Below are positions 9,002-17,594 of a stretch of DNA of 54,078 bases, piece by piece (within the stretch, counting starts at the first letter, position 1; each line of letters starts with the position of its first letter). This DNA comes from Aestuariivirga sp. (GTDB taxonomy: Bacteria; Pseudomonadota; Alphaproteobacteria; Rhizobiales; Aestuariivirgaceae), in the NCBI GenBank assembly GCA_030680855.1, contig JAUXUN010000084.1, forward strand, positions 1 through 54,078, in the 5' to 3' direction. The notes under the pieces are model-generated. The model was not told the DNA's origin. It saw only the letters and a list, made by a program, of their open reading frames with translations, and ran no database searches. A program made the translations under genes and the position numbers.

Positions 9002-9874
9002 ATGTATACGAAGCAAGCCCTGCATGAATTGGGAGTCACGTCCACCGCCATCACGGACGCACAAAAACGCCAACTTGACGAACAGGGTTTTTTCATTGTG
9101 GAGAACGCCCTGTCGAAAGCCGAACTCAAAATCCTGCGCGACGAGTTTGAGCGCATCCATGCCGCCGAGGCGGAAAAGGGCGGGCATGAGGTTCACGTGG
9201 AGCCAGGGGCGCGGCGCATTTCCAATATTTTCAACAAGACCACGGCCTTTGATGTTTGCCTGAACCTGCCCCCGGTGCTTGCCGCGGCGCATTACCTGCT
9301 TGGCGAGATCAAGGTGCATGGCGCCAACCTGCGCGATCCCAACCAGGGCTACGGCCACCAGGCGCTGCATGTGGATGTGCCGAAACGCTTTGTGGATGAC
9401 TGGTGGGTGCTCAATGCCATGCTCATGTTTGATGACATGACGCTGGAGAACGGCCCTACCCGCGTTGTGCCGACCTCGCAGTGGTGGGCCCCCATCAACG
9501 TGCCTTACACCAATCAGGCTGACTGGGAGCCGGAACCGATTTCCGCCGAGGACCAAAAGCGCATCCCGGCGGATCTCGACGCGCCCTATCCCGGCGAGGT
9601 CTATGTGACGGCGCCGGCGGGCTCGGCCATCATCTGCAACTCATCGATGTGGCACAGCGGCACCCTGAAAACGGGCGCCGCCCACCGGCGCATGCTGCAT
9701 CTCACCTATACGCGGCGCGACCTCCCGCAGCAGCTGGTGCAGCTCGATCACCTGACGCAGGGGCTCTATGACCGAATGAGCCCGGTGCACCGCTATCTTC
9801 TGGAGATCGAGCCCCCTGGCGAACGCGGCGTGCTGCGCCAGAAAAAGCGCGACCACAAGGGCTGGTGGAACTGA
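9002..9874 (+). CDS. phytanoyl-CoA dioxygenase (PhyH) family Fe(II)/2-oxoglutarate enzyme
   Basis: 290 residues, preceded by GGGAGGAG. The fold is a double-stranded beta-helix. The iron ligands are readable: HVD in QALHVDVPKRF (near residue 125) and the distal His in NSSMWHSGT (near 222); a following Arg in the AAHRRMLHLTY stretch would bind 2-oxoglutarate. The N-terminal LDEQGFFIVENAL is also typical. Such enzymes hydroxylate small molecules, lipids or CoA-linked substrates in the cytoplasm. The neighbours (acyltransferase, MsrQ-like protein) do not define a pathway, so the substrate is unknown. Confidence 0.85.
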   Translation: MYTKQALHELGVTSTAITDAQKRQLDEQGFFIVENALSKAELKILRDEFERIHAAEAEKGGHEVHVEPGARRISNIFNKTTAFDVCLNLPPVLAAAHYLLGEIKVHGANLRDPNQGYGHQALHVDVPKRFVDDWWVLNAMLMFDDMTLENGPTRVVPTSQWWAPINVPYTNQADWEPEPISAEDQKRIPADLDAPYPGEVYVTAPAGSAIICNSSMWHSGTLKTGAAHRRMLHLTYTRRDLPQQLVQLDHLTQGLYDRMSPVHRYLLEIEPPGERGVLRQKKRDHKGWWN

Positions 9875-9965
9875 GGGTTCCGCCTTTTCCTGATTTCACC
9901 ACTTCTCCCAAAAAGGTGAAAGCTTGTGTAAAGACAGGTCACGAAAGGGCTGGTAGAGAGCCGCC

Positions 9966-10799
9966 ATGACACCGCTCACCGACAGGCAGGGAAGGTTTTC
10001 GCCGCTCAAGGCTGCAACGCTGGCTTTGGTGCTGCTGCCGGCCCTGGTCATCGCCTATTGGTTCTTTACCCAGCAGCTCGGGCCCCTGCCGGTCAAGGCG
10101 GCGTTGCGCCTGGTTGGCGACTGGACCATCCGCCTGCTGGTGATCACGCTGGCGCTCACACCCCTGCAGCGGGTGCTGAACTGGCCGAAAATTACGCTCA
10201 TCCGGCGCATGCTGGGGGTCACCACCTTTGCCTATGCGCTCACGCATTTCATGCTTTACATCGTGCAGTCAAAATTCGACCTGGTCTTCGTCGCCTCCGA
10301 AATTGTCCTGCGCATCTATCTCACCATTGGCTTTGTGGCGCTGACAGGACTCAGCTTGCTGGCGGCCACATCATTTGATTCCGCCATCCGCAAGCTGGGC
10401 AAGAAATGGAAGACGATCCACCGCCTCGTCTATGGCATCGCGGTGCTGGGCCTTCTGCATTACTTCATTCAATCAAAAATTGACGTGAGCCCCGCCACAT
10501 TGATGGCCGGCTTCTTCTTTCTTCTGATGATCCACCGCATCTTCATCAGTCAACGGATTGCCCTCACACTTCTGGTGCTGGCTATCAGTGCCGGGCTTGC
10601 CGGGCTGCTCACGGCGGTGACGGAATTTGCCTGGTACGCGTTGGCCACGGGGATTGATCCCTGGCGCATTGCCCAGGCCAACCTGATGGTTTCGTTCGGC
10701 CTCCGGCCCGCCGTCATAGTTGTGCTTGTGGGCCTTGTTCCTTGCGGATTTGTAATATGGCGCAACTGGCAGGGCACGCCAAAGCGGCAAGTGGCTTAA
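9966..10799 (+). CDS. msrQ: MsrQ-like haem-binding membrane subunit
   Basis: 277 residues with about seven hydrophobic segments. It carries the ferric-reductase-like pattern of MsrQ: an early His in the segment after RRMLGVTTFAYALTHFML, then WKTIHRLVYGIAVLGLLHYF, which supplies the haem-ligating histidines. MsrQ passes electrons from the quinone pool or flavin reductase to periplasmic MsrP, which repairs oxidised methionines. No msrP is adjacent in this window, although the two are normally neighbours. The C-terminal extension of about 70 residues with two more hydrophobic segments is longer than the E. coli form. The gene stands alone, 65 bases before the next gene, which has its own promoter-like sequence. 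Confidence 0.8.
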   Translation: MTPLTDRQGRFSPLKAATLALVLLPALVIAYWFFTQQLGPLPVKAALRLVGDWTIRLLVITLALTPLQRVLNWPKITLIRRMLGVTTFAYALTHFMLYIVQSKFDLVFVASEIVLRIYLTIGFVALTGLSLLAATSFDSAIRKLGKKWKTIHRLVYGIAVLGLLHYFIQSKIDVSPATLMAGFFFLLMIHRIFISQRIALTLLVLAISAGLAGLLTAVTEFAWYALATGIDPWRIAQANLMVSFGLRPAVIVVLVGLVPCGFVIWRNWQGTPKRQVA

Positions 10800-10809
10800 C
10801 GCCGGAAAT

Positions 10810-10838
10810 TTGGACCTCAGCCGTCTTGGCCCTATATA
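10810..10838 (+). promoter_or_regulatory. candidate promoter of the macAB operon
   Basis: TTGGAC (10810-10815), a 17-base spacer, then TATATA (10833-10838) matches a housekeeping promoter well. It lies 28 bases before the macA start. This is sequence matching only. Confidence 0.45.
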
Positions 10839-10865
10839 GGTTTAACCACCGAAACGCGCGAGCTC

Positions 10866-12146
10866 ATGAATATTCAGAATTTACCGGACCAGCAGGAAAT
10901 AGAGAGCATTCTCGGCCTTGGCCGAGGGGCGCGGGCGAAGCGTGGCTTGCGGCGCGGGCTTTGGCTTGCGCTTGCAGCCGTCATCATTCTTGGCGGCGCC
11001 TGGTGGTATCAAAGCTCGCAGAATGCCGCCAATGCGGTCTCCTACGAAACCATAAAGCCGGTGCGTTCCAATCTCACGGTCAGCGTGACGGCAACCGGGA
11101 CCATCCAGCCCACCACACAAACCGATATTTCCAGCGAAATGTCCGGTGTGGTGCGCAGCGTAAATGTCGACAACAACGACCTGATCAAAAAAGGCGATGT
11201 GCTGGCCGAACTGGATTCGGAAAGATACCAGGCGCAGCTGCAAAGCCTGCAAGCCAGCGTGGCGGGCGCCAGGGCACGGCTTGCCGATGCGCAGGCCACC
11301 TTGCAGGCGAGCGACCTGACACTTGCCCGGCAGGTGGCGTTGCAGAAGAAGGGCCTGGTCATCACCCAGGATCTTGAAGCGGCCCGGGCAGCGCAGGCCC
11401 GCGCCGCGGCGGCCATATCGGTGGCTGAAGCCGACATCCAGATCGCCGATGCCAATCTTGAGCTGAAGCAACTGGATATCGACAAATCCAAAATCCTGTC
11501 GCCGGTTGATGGCATTGTCCTGAAGCGCGCAGTTGATCCAGGCCAGACCGTTGCCTCGTCCCTGCAGGCCCCGGTTCTCTTCACCCTGGCCGAAGACCTG
11601 AAGCACATGCAGCTTGAAGCCAATATCGATGAGGCCGACATCGGCACCGTCGCGGCGGGCCAGAAGGCAACATTCACGGTTGATGCGTTTTCAGGCCGCA
11701 GTTTTCCCGCGCAGATTGAAACAATCGAATTTTCGCCGCTCACCACTGATGGCGTTGTTACCTACAAGGCGGTGCTTAGCGTTGACAACTCCGATCTGGC
11801 ACTTCGGCCCGGCATGACGGCAACGGTGCAAATAACCGTGCAGGAAATTTCCAATGCCCTGCTGGTTCCCAATGCGGCTCTGCGCTATTCGCCGCCGGTT
11901 CAGGCAAGGCAGGAAGGTTTCAGCCTGTCGCGGCTGTTCATGCCGCGCATGCCACGGGGCGGCGGCAGGCCCGCGCAGAAGGAGCCCGTGACGGGAGAAC
12001 GGACTGTTTGGGTACTGAAGGACAAGGTTCCAGTATCGCTCGGCATCAAGACCGGAGCCTCAGACGGCAAGCTGACCGAGGTGGTCACCGGCGATTTCGA
12101 TACGGATACACTGCTGGTTACCGCTTCAAAAAAAGGCAGGAACTAA
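10866..12146 (+). CDS. macA: periplasmic adaptor (membrane-fusion protein) of a MacAB-type ABC exporter
   Basis: 426 residues. A single N-terminal membrane anchor lies at about 30-47 (LWLALAAVIILGGAWW). The lipoyl/barrel half VTATGTIQPTTQTDISSEMS follows, then an Ala/Gln-rich coiled-coil hairpin at about 105-200, the second lipoyl half (KILSPVDGIVLKR), and a beta-barrel domain. MacA-type adaptors sit in the periplasm and connect the MacB permease to an outer-membrane TolC channel, exporting macrolides, peptides, lipoproteins or siderophores. No tolC is nearby. The next two genes encode the ATPase and permease, so the operon is complete apart from the outer-membrane channel. Confidence 0.9.
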   Translation: MNIQNLPDQQEIESILGLGRGARAKRGLRRGLWLALAAVIILGGAWWYQSSQNAANAVSYETIKPVRSNLTVSVTATGTIQPTTQTDISSEMSGVVRSVNVDNNDLIKKGDVLAELDSERYQAQLQSLQASVAGARARLADAQATLQASDLTLARQVALQKKGLVITQDLEAARAAQARAAAAISVAEADIQIADANLELKQLDIDKSKILSPVDGIVLKRAVDPGQTVASSLQAPVLFTLAEDLKHMQLEANIDEADIGTVAAGQKATFTVDAFSGRSFPAQIETIEFSPLTTDGVVTYKAVLSVDNSDLALRPGMTATVQITVQEISNALLVPNAALRYSPPVQARQEGFSLSRLFMPRMPRGGGRPAQKEPVTGERTVWVLKDKVPVSLGIKTGASDGKLTEVVTGDFDTDTLLVTASKKGRN

Positions 12147-12148
12147 AC

Positions 12149-12844
12149 ATGGGCACGCTTCTGGCTTTCGACCGGGTGAGCAAAACCTATGGCGAAGGCG
12201 GCGGCATGGTGCGGGCGCTGCATGATGTTGATCTCGGCATTGAACGGGGCGAGTTCGTGGCCATCATGGGGCCTTCGGGTTCCGGTAAATCCACCGCCAT
12301 GAACATTCTGGGCTGCCTTGATTCACCCACTGAAGGAAAATTCCTGTTCAACAATGTTGATGTATCAAAGCTGCCAAGGGATGGCCGCGCATTGCTGCGG
12401 CGGCATTTTCTCGGATTCGTGTTTCAGGGCTACAATCTTTTGAACCGCACCACGGCGATCGAAAATGTGGAATTGCCGCTGATCTATCGCGGCACGGCGA
12501 AGGCCGAGCGCCGTGGGCGGGCGGTTGCGGCCCTGCATCTCGTCGGATTGAAAGGCCGCGAACACCATACGCCTTCGGAGCTTTCCGGCGGGCAGCAGCA
12601 GCGGGTGGCCATTGCGCGGGCCATTGTCACGGACCCTCTGGTGTTGCTGGCAGACGAGCCGACGGGCAATCTTGATACGGCGCGGGCCCATGAAATCATG
12701 GAGCTGCTGGTTGGATTGAACCAGACGCGGGGACTCACAGTGATCATGGTGACCCATGAAGCCCATATGGCGGAATTTGCGAACCGCACGCTTCATTTTG
12801 TCGACGGCAAGATAGAATCCGAAACCCTGCGGGATGCGGCCTGA
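12149..12844 (+). CDS. MacB-type ABC exporter ATP-binding subunit
   Basis: 231 residues from the ATG at 12149, two bases after the macA stop; the frame continues upstream inside macA but that part is antisense-like noise. Walker A is GPSGSGKST, the signature is LSGGQQQRVAIARA, and Walker B is VLLADEPTGNLD, followed by the switch His in VTHE. The motif set is that of the LolD/MacB (DevA) ATPase class. In E. coli MacB the ATPase and permease are fused; here they are separate proteins, as in many alphaproteobacteria. The stop overlaps the permease ATG by one base. Confidence 0.93.
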   Translation: MGTLLAFDRVSKTYGEGGGMVRALHDVDLGIERGEFVAIMGPSGSGKSTAMNILGCLDSPTEGKFLFNNVDVSKLPRDGRALLRRHFLGFVFQGYNLLNRTTAIENVELPLIYRGTAKAERRGRAVAALHLVGLKGREHHTPSELSGGQQQRVAIARAIVTDPLVLLADEPTGNLDTARAHEIMELLVGLNQTRGLTVIMVTHEAHMAEFANRTLHFVDGKIESETLRDAA

Positions 12845-14046
12845 TGCTTTGGGAAGCGATCAAACTCGCCAACCAGTCGGTGCGCCGCAATGTGCTGCGC
12901 TCGATCCTCACGCTTCTCGGCATCGTGATTGGCGTGAGTGCGGTGATCGCCATGGTGACAATAGGCAATGGCACGACGCAGAAGGTGACTGAAGACCTCT
13001 CCAAGCTCGGCAGCAATATGCTTGTGGCCCGCCCGGGACGGGAGACGTTCGGCGGCGGCGGAGATGTGCGCAGTTTTACCGAGCGCAATGTGGCGACACT
13101 GCGGAGCGAGCTAGCGGATGTGCGCGCGATTGCGCCGGCGGCCACGCGGGCGGCGCGGGTTGTCTATGGGGCGGAGAACTACGACACGACGGTGACGGGC
13201 ACGGAATCGGATTTCTTTTTGGTGCAGGACTGGAGTTTTGAAAGCGGCCGGCCCTTCACGGATGGCGATATCCGCTCGGCAAGCTCCGTCTGCGTGATCG
13301 GGCAAACCGTCAAGACAGTCCTGTTTGGCCAGGCTGATCCGCTGGGACTGCGCCTGCGCCTCGGGGGGGTATCCTGCGAAGTCATTGGCGTTCTCAACGG
13401 CAAGGGACAATCGGCCTTTGGCTCGGACCAAGACAACACGGTGCTCATGCCGCTGCGCACTTTCCAACGGCGCATCGCTGGAAACCAGCGCATCTCCACC
13501 ATCTATATTGCGGCGGCATCCACCGACTCCATCCCCACCGTACAGGCGGCTGCTGAAGACATCCTGCGCGAGCAGCGCCGGGTGGCTCCCTACGAAGAAA
13601 GTGATTTCTCGGTGCGCGACATGACGCAAATGGTCAGTACACTGACTTCCACCACAACGGCCATGACCGGGCTTCTCAGCGCCGTTGCTGCGGTGAGCCT
13701 GCTGGTGGGTGGCATCGGCATCATGAACATCATGCTGGTGTCGGTTACCGAGCGCACGCGCGAGATCGGCATCAGGCTGGCCATTGGGGCTCTGGAGAAA
13801 CAGGTGCTCACGCAGTTTCTGGTCGAGTCCGTCGTGCTTGCGGTGTTCGGCGGCCTTGTGGGAATTATTCTCGGCCTGGCCATTGCCGGATGGGCAACCT
13901 ATGTGATGGTGGTTCCGTTCACGGTGAACCCCAGCATCGTCGCCCTGGCTTTTGTGTTTTCAGGCCTGATCGGCGTGGTTTTCGGCTATTTCCCGGCGCG
14001 GCGCGCGGCGCGCCTCGATCCTATCGAAGCGCTCCGCCACGAGTAG
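12844..14046 (+). CDS. MacB-type ABC exporter permease (FtsX family)
   Basis: 400 residues. An N-terminal membrane helix is near residues 20-45 (LTLLGIVIGVSAVIAMV). It is followed by the MacB periplasmic core domain (about 46-250) and a C-terminal FtsX domain with three helices (MTGLLSAVAAVSLLVGGIGI, then the segment after TERTREIGIRLAIGA, and a last one ending in FGYFPARRAARLDPIEALRHE). This is a mechanotransmission-type transporter that moves substrates already in the periplasm toward TolC. It is translationally coupled to the ATPase (TGATG). It is convergent with mltB, with ten bases between the stops. Confidence 0.93.
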   Translation: MLWEAIKLANQSVRRNVLRSILTLLGIVIGVSAVIAMVTIGNGTTQKVTEDLSKLGSNMLVARPGRETFGGGGDVRSFTERNVATLRSELADVRAIAPAATRAARVVYGAENYDTTVTGTESDFFLVQDWSFESGRPFTDGDIRSASSVCVIGQTVKTVLFGQADPLGLRLRLGGVSCEVIGVLNGKGQSAFGSDQDNTVLMPLRTFQRRIAGNQRISTIYIAAASTDSIPTVQAAAEDILREQRRVAPYEESDFSVRDMTQMVSTLTSTTTAMTGLLSAVAAVSLLVGGIGIMNIMLVSVTERTREIGIRLAIGALEKQVLTQFLVESVVLAVFGGLVGIILGLAIAGWATYVMVVPFTVNPSIVALAFVFSGLIGVVFGYFPARRAARLDPIEALRHE

Positions 14047-14056
14047 GTGCGCTCCC

Positions 14057-15265
14057 TCAAAGCTGTGAGAGAAGCTCCATCGTCGGATAGGAATCGGCGG
14101 GCATTCCCAGCTCGATCTGCACCGCCTTGACGGCAGCGCGGGTTCCAACGCCAATCTTCCCGTCCAGCTTGCCCACGTCGTGGCCCCTTGCCGCCAGCTT
14201 CTTCTGGAGCGCCACGATTTGCTGATAGGTGAGATGCGTTACCTCGGAATTGCCACGGCTGACTTTTGGCGCACCAGCGATGCGGGTTGCAAGATAGGAG
14301 GCGGTGGTGGAATAGACGAGAGACTCATTCCACTTGAGATAGGCGGTAGTAAAATTCTCATAAACGAGGAAGGCCGGGCCATCCTTGCCCATGGGCAGAA
14401 GCAGGGAGGCAGGGAAATTGTCGGCCTTCACGGGCTTTCCGTTGGCCATTTTGACACCCCACTTGGCCCATTGCGAGCGGGGATGCTGGATTGCGATATC
14501 GGCTTCTTCCCACGGCATGTCGCGCGGCACGCGCACCTCCTGCATCCAGGGCTGGCCGGGCTGCCAGCCATGCTTGCGCAGGAGATTGGCGGATGAAGCC
14601 ATAACATCGGGAATGCTGCCGCGCAGATCGCGCCGGCCATCGCCATCGAAGTCAACCGCACTTTCATTGTAGTCATAGGGCAGGAACTGCGTCTGGCCGA
14701 TTTCGCCGGCCCAGGCGCCGCGCATTTCGTCGGGATGCAAATCACCATTCTGGATAAGCTGAAGGGCTGCCATCAATTGCGGGCGGAATTTTTCCGGCCG
14801 CCGGCAATCCCACGACAAAGTCGCAAGCGATTGCACCGTCGGCAGGTCGCCGATATTGCCGCCAAAATCGGTCTCCAATGCCCAGAAGGCGACAATCACC
14901 GGAGCGGGCACGCCAAACTGCTTCTCGACGCGGGCAAAGGTGGCCTTGTGTTTCTGGACCAGTTCCGCCCCGCGCTTGATGCGGTAATCGGTGATCATGC
15001 GGGCCTGGAATTCAAGAAAGCTCTGGGAGAAGATGTTCTGGGCCCGGTCTTTCTTGATGATGCCGGGATCGTAGGTAATGCCATCGAGAACGGAGAGCGC
15101 CTGGCGGCCCATGCCCCGGGCGGCGGCCTCCTTGTGAAAGGCTTTGATAAAGCCCGAAAAGCCGCTGCCGGTGTTTCCGCAGTCCGCGGCTTGGGCGTGA
15201 GAACCTGCCATAAGGAATACCGCACTGGCACAGGCCAAGGCGCGCAAAAGCTTCGATTTCAACAT
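14057..15265 (-). CDS. mltB: lytic murein transglycosylase, MltB family, with peptidoglycan-binding domain
   Basis: 402 residues with a Sec signal peptide (residues 1-27, ending SHAQAAD). The catalytic domain has VAFWALETDFGG with the acid Glu near residue 131, and GAWAGEIGQTQFLP. A DFDGDGRRD loop near 205-213 has the spacing of an EF-hand-like calcium site, as reported for E. coli Slt35. The C-terminal 60 residues form a PG_binding_1 domain (VALQKKLAARGHDVGKLDG, then GVGTRAAVKAVQ). The enzyme cleaves the MurNAc-GlcNAc bond with formation of 1,6-anhydroMurNAc in the periplasm. The Cys near residue 29 is not in a proper lipobox, so it is probably soluble. The ribosome binding site is AGGGAG. 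Confidence 0.93.
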   Translation of the reverse strand: MLKSKLLRALACASAVFLMAGSHAQAADCGNTGSGFSGFIKAFHKEAAARGMGRQALSVLDGITYDPGIIKKDRAQNIFSQSFLEFQARMITDYRIKRGAELVQKHKATFARVEKQFGVPAPVIVAFWALETDFGGNIGDLPTVQSLATLSWDCRRPEKFRPQLMAALQLIQNGDLHPDEMRGAWAGEIGQTQFLPYDYNESAVDFDGDGRRDLRGSIPDVMASSANLLRKHGWQPGQPWMQEVRVPRDMPWEEADIAIQHPRSQWAKWGVKMANGKPVKADNFPASLLLPMGKDGPAFLVYENFTTAYLKWNESLVYSTTASYLATRIAGAPKVSRGNSEVTHLTYQQIVALQKKLAARGHDVGKLDGKIGVGTRAAVKAVQIELGMPADSYPTMELLSQL

Positions 15266-15360
15266 TCCGAGACTCCCTAGTTTTTTGCCTGATTATTCAT
15301 CGCTTGAGTCAAAATCAAGGCCCTGTTTGAGGGCGCCATGAAACAGGTTAGCCCAAAATC

Positions 15361-15392
15361 GCGAGGGGTCGTACAAATGCACAACCCCTCGC
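15361..15392 (-). terminator. hairpin, possible terminator or attenuator
   Basis: GCGAGGGGT (15361-15369) and ACCCCTCGC (15384-15392) form a perfect 9-bp stem with a 14-base loop. Read leftward, it is followed by GATTTTGGG, a short imperfect T run. It would end the his operon, or act as a leader structure before mltB. The weak T run keeps confidence modest. Confidence 0.45.
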
Positions 15393-15408
15393 TCAGGCTA
15401 ATGGGCCA

Positions 15409-15489
15409 TCATCCCGAATTCGCACTCAGACACGAAAATCTGAACCGGGGGCGATACCAGACTCTCGCAAGTGCGGATTTCAGGCGCAT
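15409..15489 (-). CDS. possible 26-aa leader peptide upstream of mltB
   Basis: ATG at 15489 opens 26 codons (MRLKSALARVWYRPRFRFSC at the start) ending with TGA at 15409-15411. GGGCGGGG lies 3-10 bases upstream. The peptide is unusually rich in Arg and aromatic residues. Its stop is 17 bases before the hairpin at 15392-15361, the arrangement of a translation-sensitive attenuator. It may equally be a chance frame; there is no homology evidence. Confidence 0.15.
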   Translation of the reverse strand: MRLKSALARVWYRPRFRFSCLSANSG

Positions 15490-15614
15490 GACCCCGCCCT
15501 AGCCCTGATTGCGGTGCAATATAGCCAGTTTCGGATTGAATTGAACCGTTCCCCGACAAATATTTCACAAGGCACCCCTGCAAATTACGAGTTGCTTCTG
15601 GAGTGAATGTGCGA

Positions 15615-16304
15615 TCAATCAGCTAATTTGAGGCGGTTTTGCAACAGCACGGCGCGGGGATCTTCCAGAGCGGTGGGGGATGCTGCCAAAACCGCCGATG
15701 AGCGCAGGATAATGCCGTCATCAAGGACTTTGAGATGATTGGCGGCAAGGGTTGAGCCGGTGGTGGTGATGTCAACGATCACTTCGGCGGTTCCGGCCGC
15801 AGGAGCGCCCTCGGTGGCACCCAGGCTTTCGACGATGCGGTATCCGGTCACACCCTTTTCGGCAAAGAACCTGCGGGTGAGGTTGAGATATTTGGTGGCT
15901 ATCCGGAGCCTGCGGCCATGGCGCAGATAAAAACTTTCGGAGACTTCATCGAGATCGGCCATGGAGGCCACATCAAGCCAGCATTCCGGCACGGCCACGA
16001 CAACATTGGCAAAGCCGAAATCGAGAGGCGCCAGAACCGAGACAAGATTTTCCTGGGGAGCGGATTTCTCCCAGAGCAGGTCCGCACCGGTGATGCCGAA
16101 ATCTATCTTCCCTTCACGCAGGTTCTGGGCAATTTCCGCCGCGGAGAGGAAAGCGACTTCAATACCGTCGATGCCTTTCAACTGCCCGCGGTAGCCACGC
16201 TCCGCGCCGGTGCGCTCGATGCTCAATCCTGCAGTTTCCAAAACTGCCGCAGCCTGCTCCATCAGGCGGCCCTTGGAGGGGATGGCCAACGTCAATGTGT
16301 TCAT
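15615..16304 (-). CDS. hisG: ATP phosphoribosyltransferase catalytic subunit, short form
   Basis: 229 residues, the length of the short HisG that lacks the C-terminal regulatory domain. The start is [14 protein letters not shown], the central [10 protein letters not shown] binds phosphoribosyl substrate, and the [20 protein letters not shown] segment is the PRPP loop. It catalyses the first step of histidine synthesis, joining ATP and PRPP. Short HisG needs HisZ for activity and feedback inhibition, and hisZ lies immediately upstream with its TGA overlapping this ATG. There is no visible his leader peptide. Confidence 0.96.
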   Translation of the reverse strand: MNTLTLAIPSKGRLMEQAAAVLETAGLSIERTGAERGYRGQLKGIDGIEVAFLSAAEIAQNLREGKIDFGITGADLLWEKSAPQENLVSVLAPLDFGFANVVVAVPECWLDVASMADLDEVSESFYLRHGRRLRIATKYLNLTRRFFAEKGVTGYRIVESLGATEGAPAAGTAEVIVDITTTGSTLAANHLKVLDDGIILRSSAVLAASPTALEDPRAVLLQNRLKLAD

Positions 16305-17440
16305 GCCAACACCGCCTTCAGGCGCTCGGTGTGAATGGCGCAGCCCACGGCGGATACAGGCATGGGCGAACCCATGTCGGTGAGGAGATTGTCATAACGC
16401 CCGCCGCCGGCCACGGCGACGAAACCATCGGGGGTTTCCACTTCGATCTGGAACACAAAGCCAGTGTAGTATTCAAGCTCACGGCCAAATGTCGCCCTGA
16501 ATTCAAAGCGCTTGGCGTTGAGGCCAAGTTCGTCCATCTCCACAAGGCGCTTTTGAAAATATTTCCGCGCTTCGTTGAAGTTGCGGCCAGGTTCGGTCCG
16601 GTTCAACACTCCCTCGAGATTGTCGGCGCGCTCGACGATGTTGAGATAGCCGGTGATGGCATCGGCCTTCGCTTGATCAAGTGCTGCCTCCGAGCGGTCG
16701 GCGGACTTGTCGGCGAGGCGTGCGGCAATTTCATCAAGCGATCGGCCGCCGACAAGCGGCAGGTTTTTGCTTTCAATTTCCTGCGCCACAAGGTCCGCAA
16801 CAGGCTCCGTCTCTAGGCGATCAATGAGCGCTGAAATGCTGGTGCGTTTTGCGCTGCGATTTGTCGTGAAACTTTCCAGCACGTCGCGAAAGGCGTGGGG
16901 CCGCCAGAAGTGATGCTTCAGGCGGTTGCGCCAGCGCACGGGCATCGGCGTGTCTTCCAGCAGCGCGGAGAAGAGGCCGAGGTCACCCAGCGTCACGCGG
17001 AACTTGGTAAGGCCCGCGGCTTCCAGGGCGCTGATCGCCAGTTTCAAAACGCGGGCTTCGGCTGCGGCCGCATCGGGTGCTGCAAACCATTCAAGGCCGG
17101 CCTGGAGGAATTCCTGCGGGCTCAGGTGCTCATTGGGAAAACGGAAAGCAGGGCCGAGATAACAATATTTTGCTTCCTCGTCGGGCTTTTCCGCGTGGCT
17201 CAGGTGATAGCGGCAGGCGGGCACCGTGAGGTCGGGCCGCAAGCACATTTCAGCGCCGGCGGGGTCGGTAAAGACAAAAGTCAGGGCGCGGATATCCTCG
17301 CCGGAACGCTCAAGGAAGATATCGGCGGGTTGAATGATGTCGGGGGCGATGTAGTCAAACCCGGCCCGCTCGAAAACCGCTGTGATGGCGGCATTCTGGC
17401 GTTCCAGCGCCTCGCGCTCGGCTTTCGATTTACCGGCCAT
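16301..17440 (-). CDS. hisZ: HisZ, regulatory subunit of ATP phosphoribosyltransferase
   Basis: About 379 residues from the ATG at 17440 ([12 protein letters not shown]), which has AAGGAAG upstream; the frame reaches 17482 but that part is encoded by the palindromic repeat. It resembles the catalytic core of histidyl-tRNA synthetase: motif 2-like [23 protein letters not shown] and a [12 protein letters not shown] segment followed by [10 protein letters not shown]. The C-terminal anticodon-binding domain is absent, which separates HisZ from HisS. HisZ has no aminoacylation activity; it completes the octameric HisG4HisZ4 enzyme and carries the histidine feedback site. The gene follows its paralogue hisS, with a long repeat element between the two. 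Confidence 0.94.
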   Translation of the reverse strand: MAGKSKAEREALERQNAAITAVFERAGFDYIAPDIIQPADIFLERSGEDIRALTFVFTDPAGAEMCLRPDLTVPACRYHLSHAEKPDEEAKYCYLGPAFRFPNEHLSPQEFLQAGLEWFAAPDAAAAEARVLKLAISALEAAGLTKFRVTLGDLGLFSALLEDTPMPVRWRNRLKHHFWRPHAFRDVLESFTTNRSAKRTSISALIDRLETEPVADLVAQEIESKNLPLVGGRSLDEIAARLADKSADRSEAALDQAKADAITGYLNIVERADNLEGVLNRTEPGRNFNEARKYFQKRLVEMDELGLNAKRFEFRATFGRELEYYTGFVFQIEVETPDGFVAVAGGGRYDNLLTDMGSPMPVSAVGCAIHTERLKAVLA

Positions 17441-17446
17441 TATCTT

Positions 17447-17577
17447 CCTTCTCCCCTTGAGGGAGAAGGTGGATTGCGCCAAAGGCGCAAGACGGACGAG
17501 GGGGTGTTTCCGAGTGCGCGAGCGAGAGCCCCCTCATCCGGCGCTTCGCGCCACCGTCTCCCTCGGGGGGAGAAGGG
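17447..17577. repeat. long imperfect palindromic intergenic repeat
   Basis: The left arm begins CCTTCTCCCCTTGAGGGAGA and continues through GCGCCAAAGGCGC and GGACGAGGGGG. The right arm returns through CCCCCTCATCCGGCGC and ends GGGGGGAGAAGGG. The two arms are inverted copies with smaller hairpins nested inside, about 131 bases in all. This is the familiar dispersed palindromic element of Hyphomicrobiales genomes. It sits between hisS and hisZ in the direction of transcription and may affect message stability or processing. Confidence 0.85.
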
Positions 17578-17594
17578 AATAACGGGTGAGAGCG

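Larger units (their letters stand above)
15266..15614. other. intergenic region between hisG and mltB
   Basis: 349 bases without a convincing gene. It contains a perfect 9-bp hairpin at 15361-15392 and a very short Arg-rich frame at 15409-15489 (both listed). A 61-codon minus-strand frame across it and a 54-codon plus-strand frame from 15338 have no family features. I see no tRNA. Confidence 0.5.

Noticed and set aside
16301..17440. possible second histidyl-tRNA synthetase
   Set aside because: It lacks the anticodon-binding domain and is coupled to short hisG, which identifies it as HisZ.
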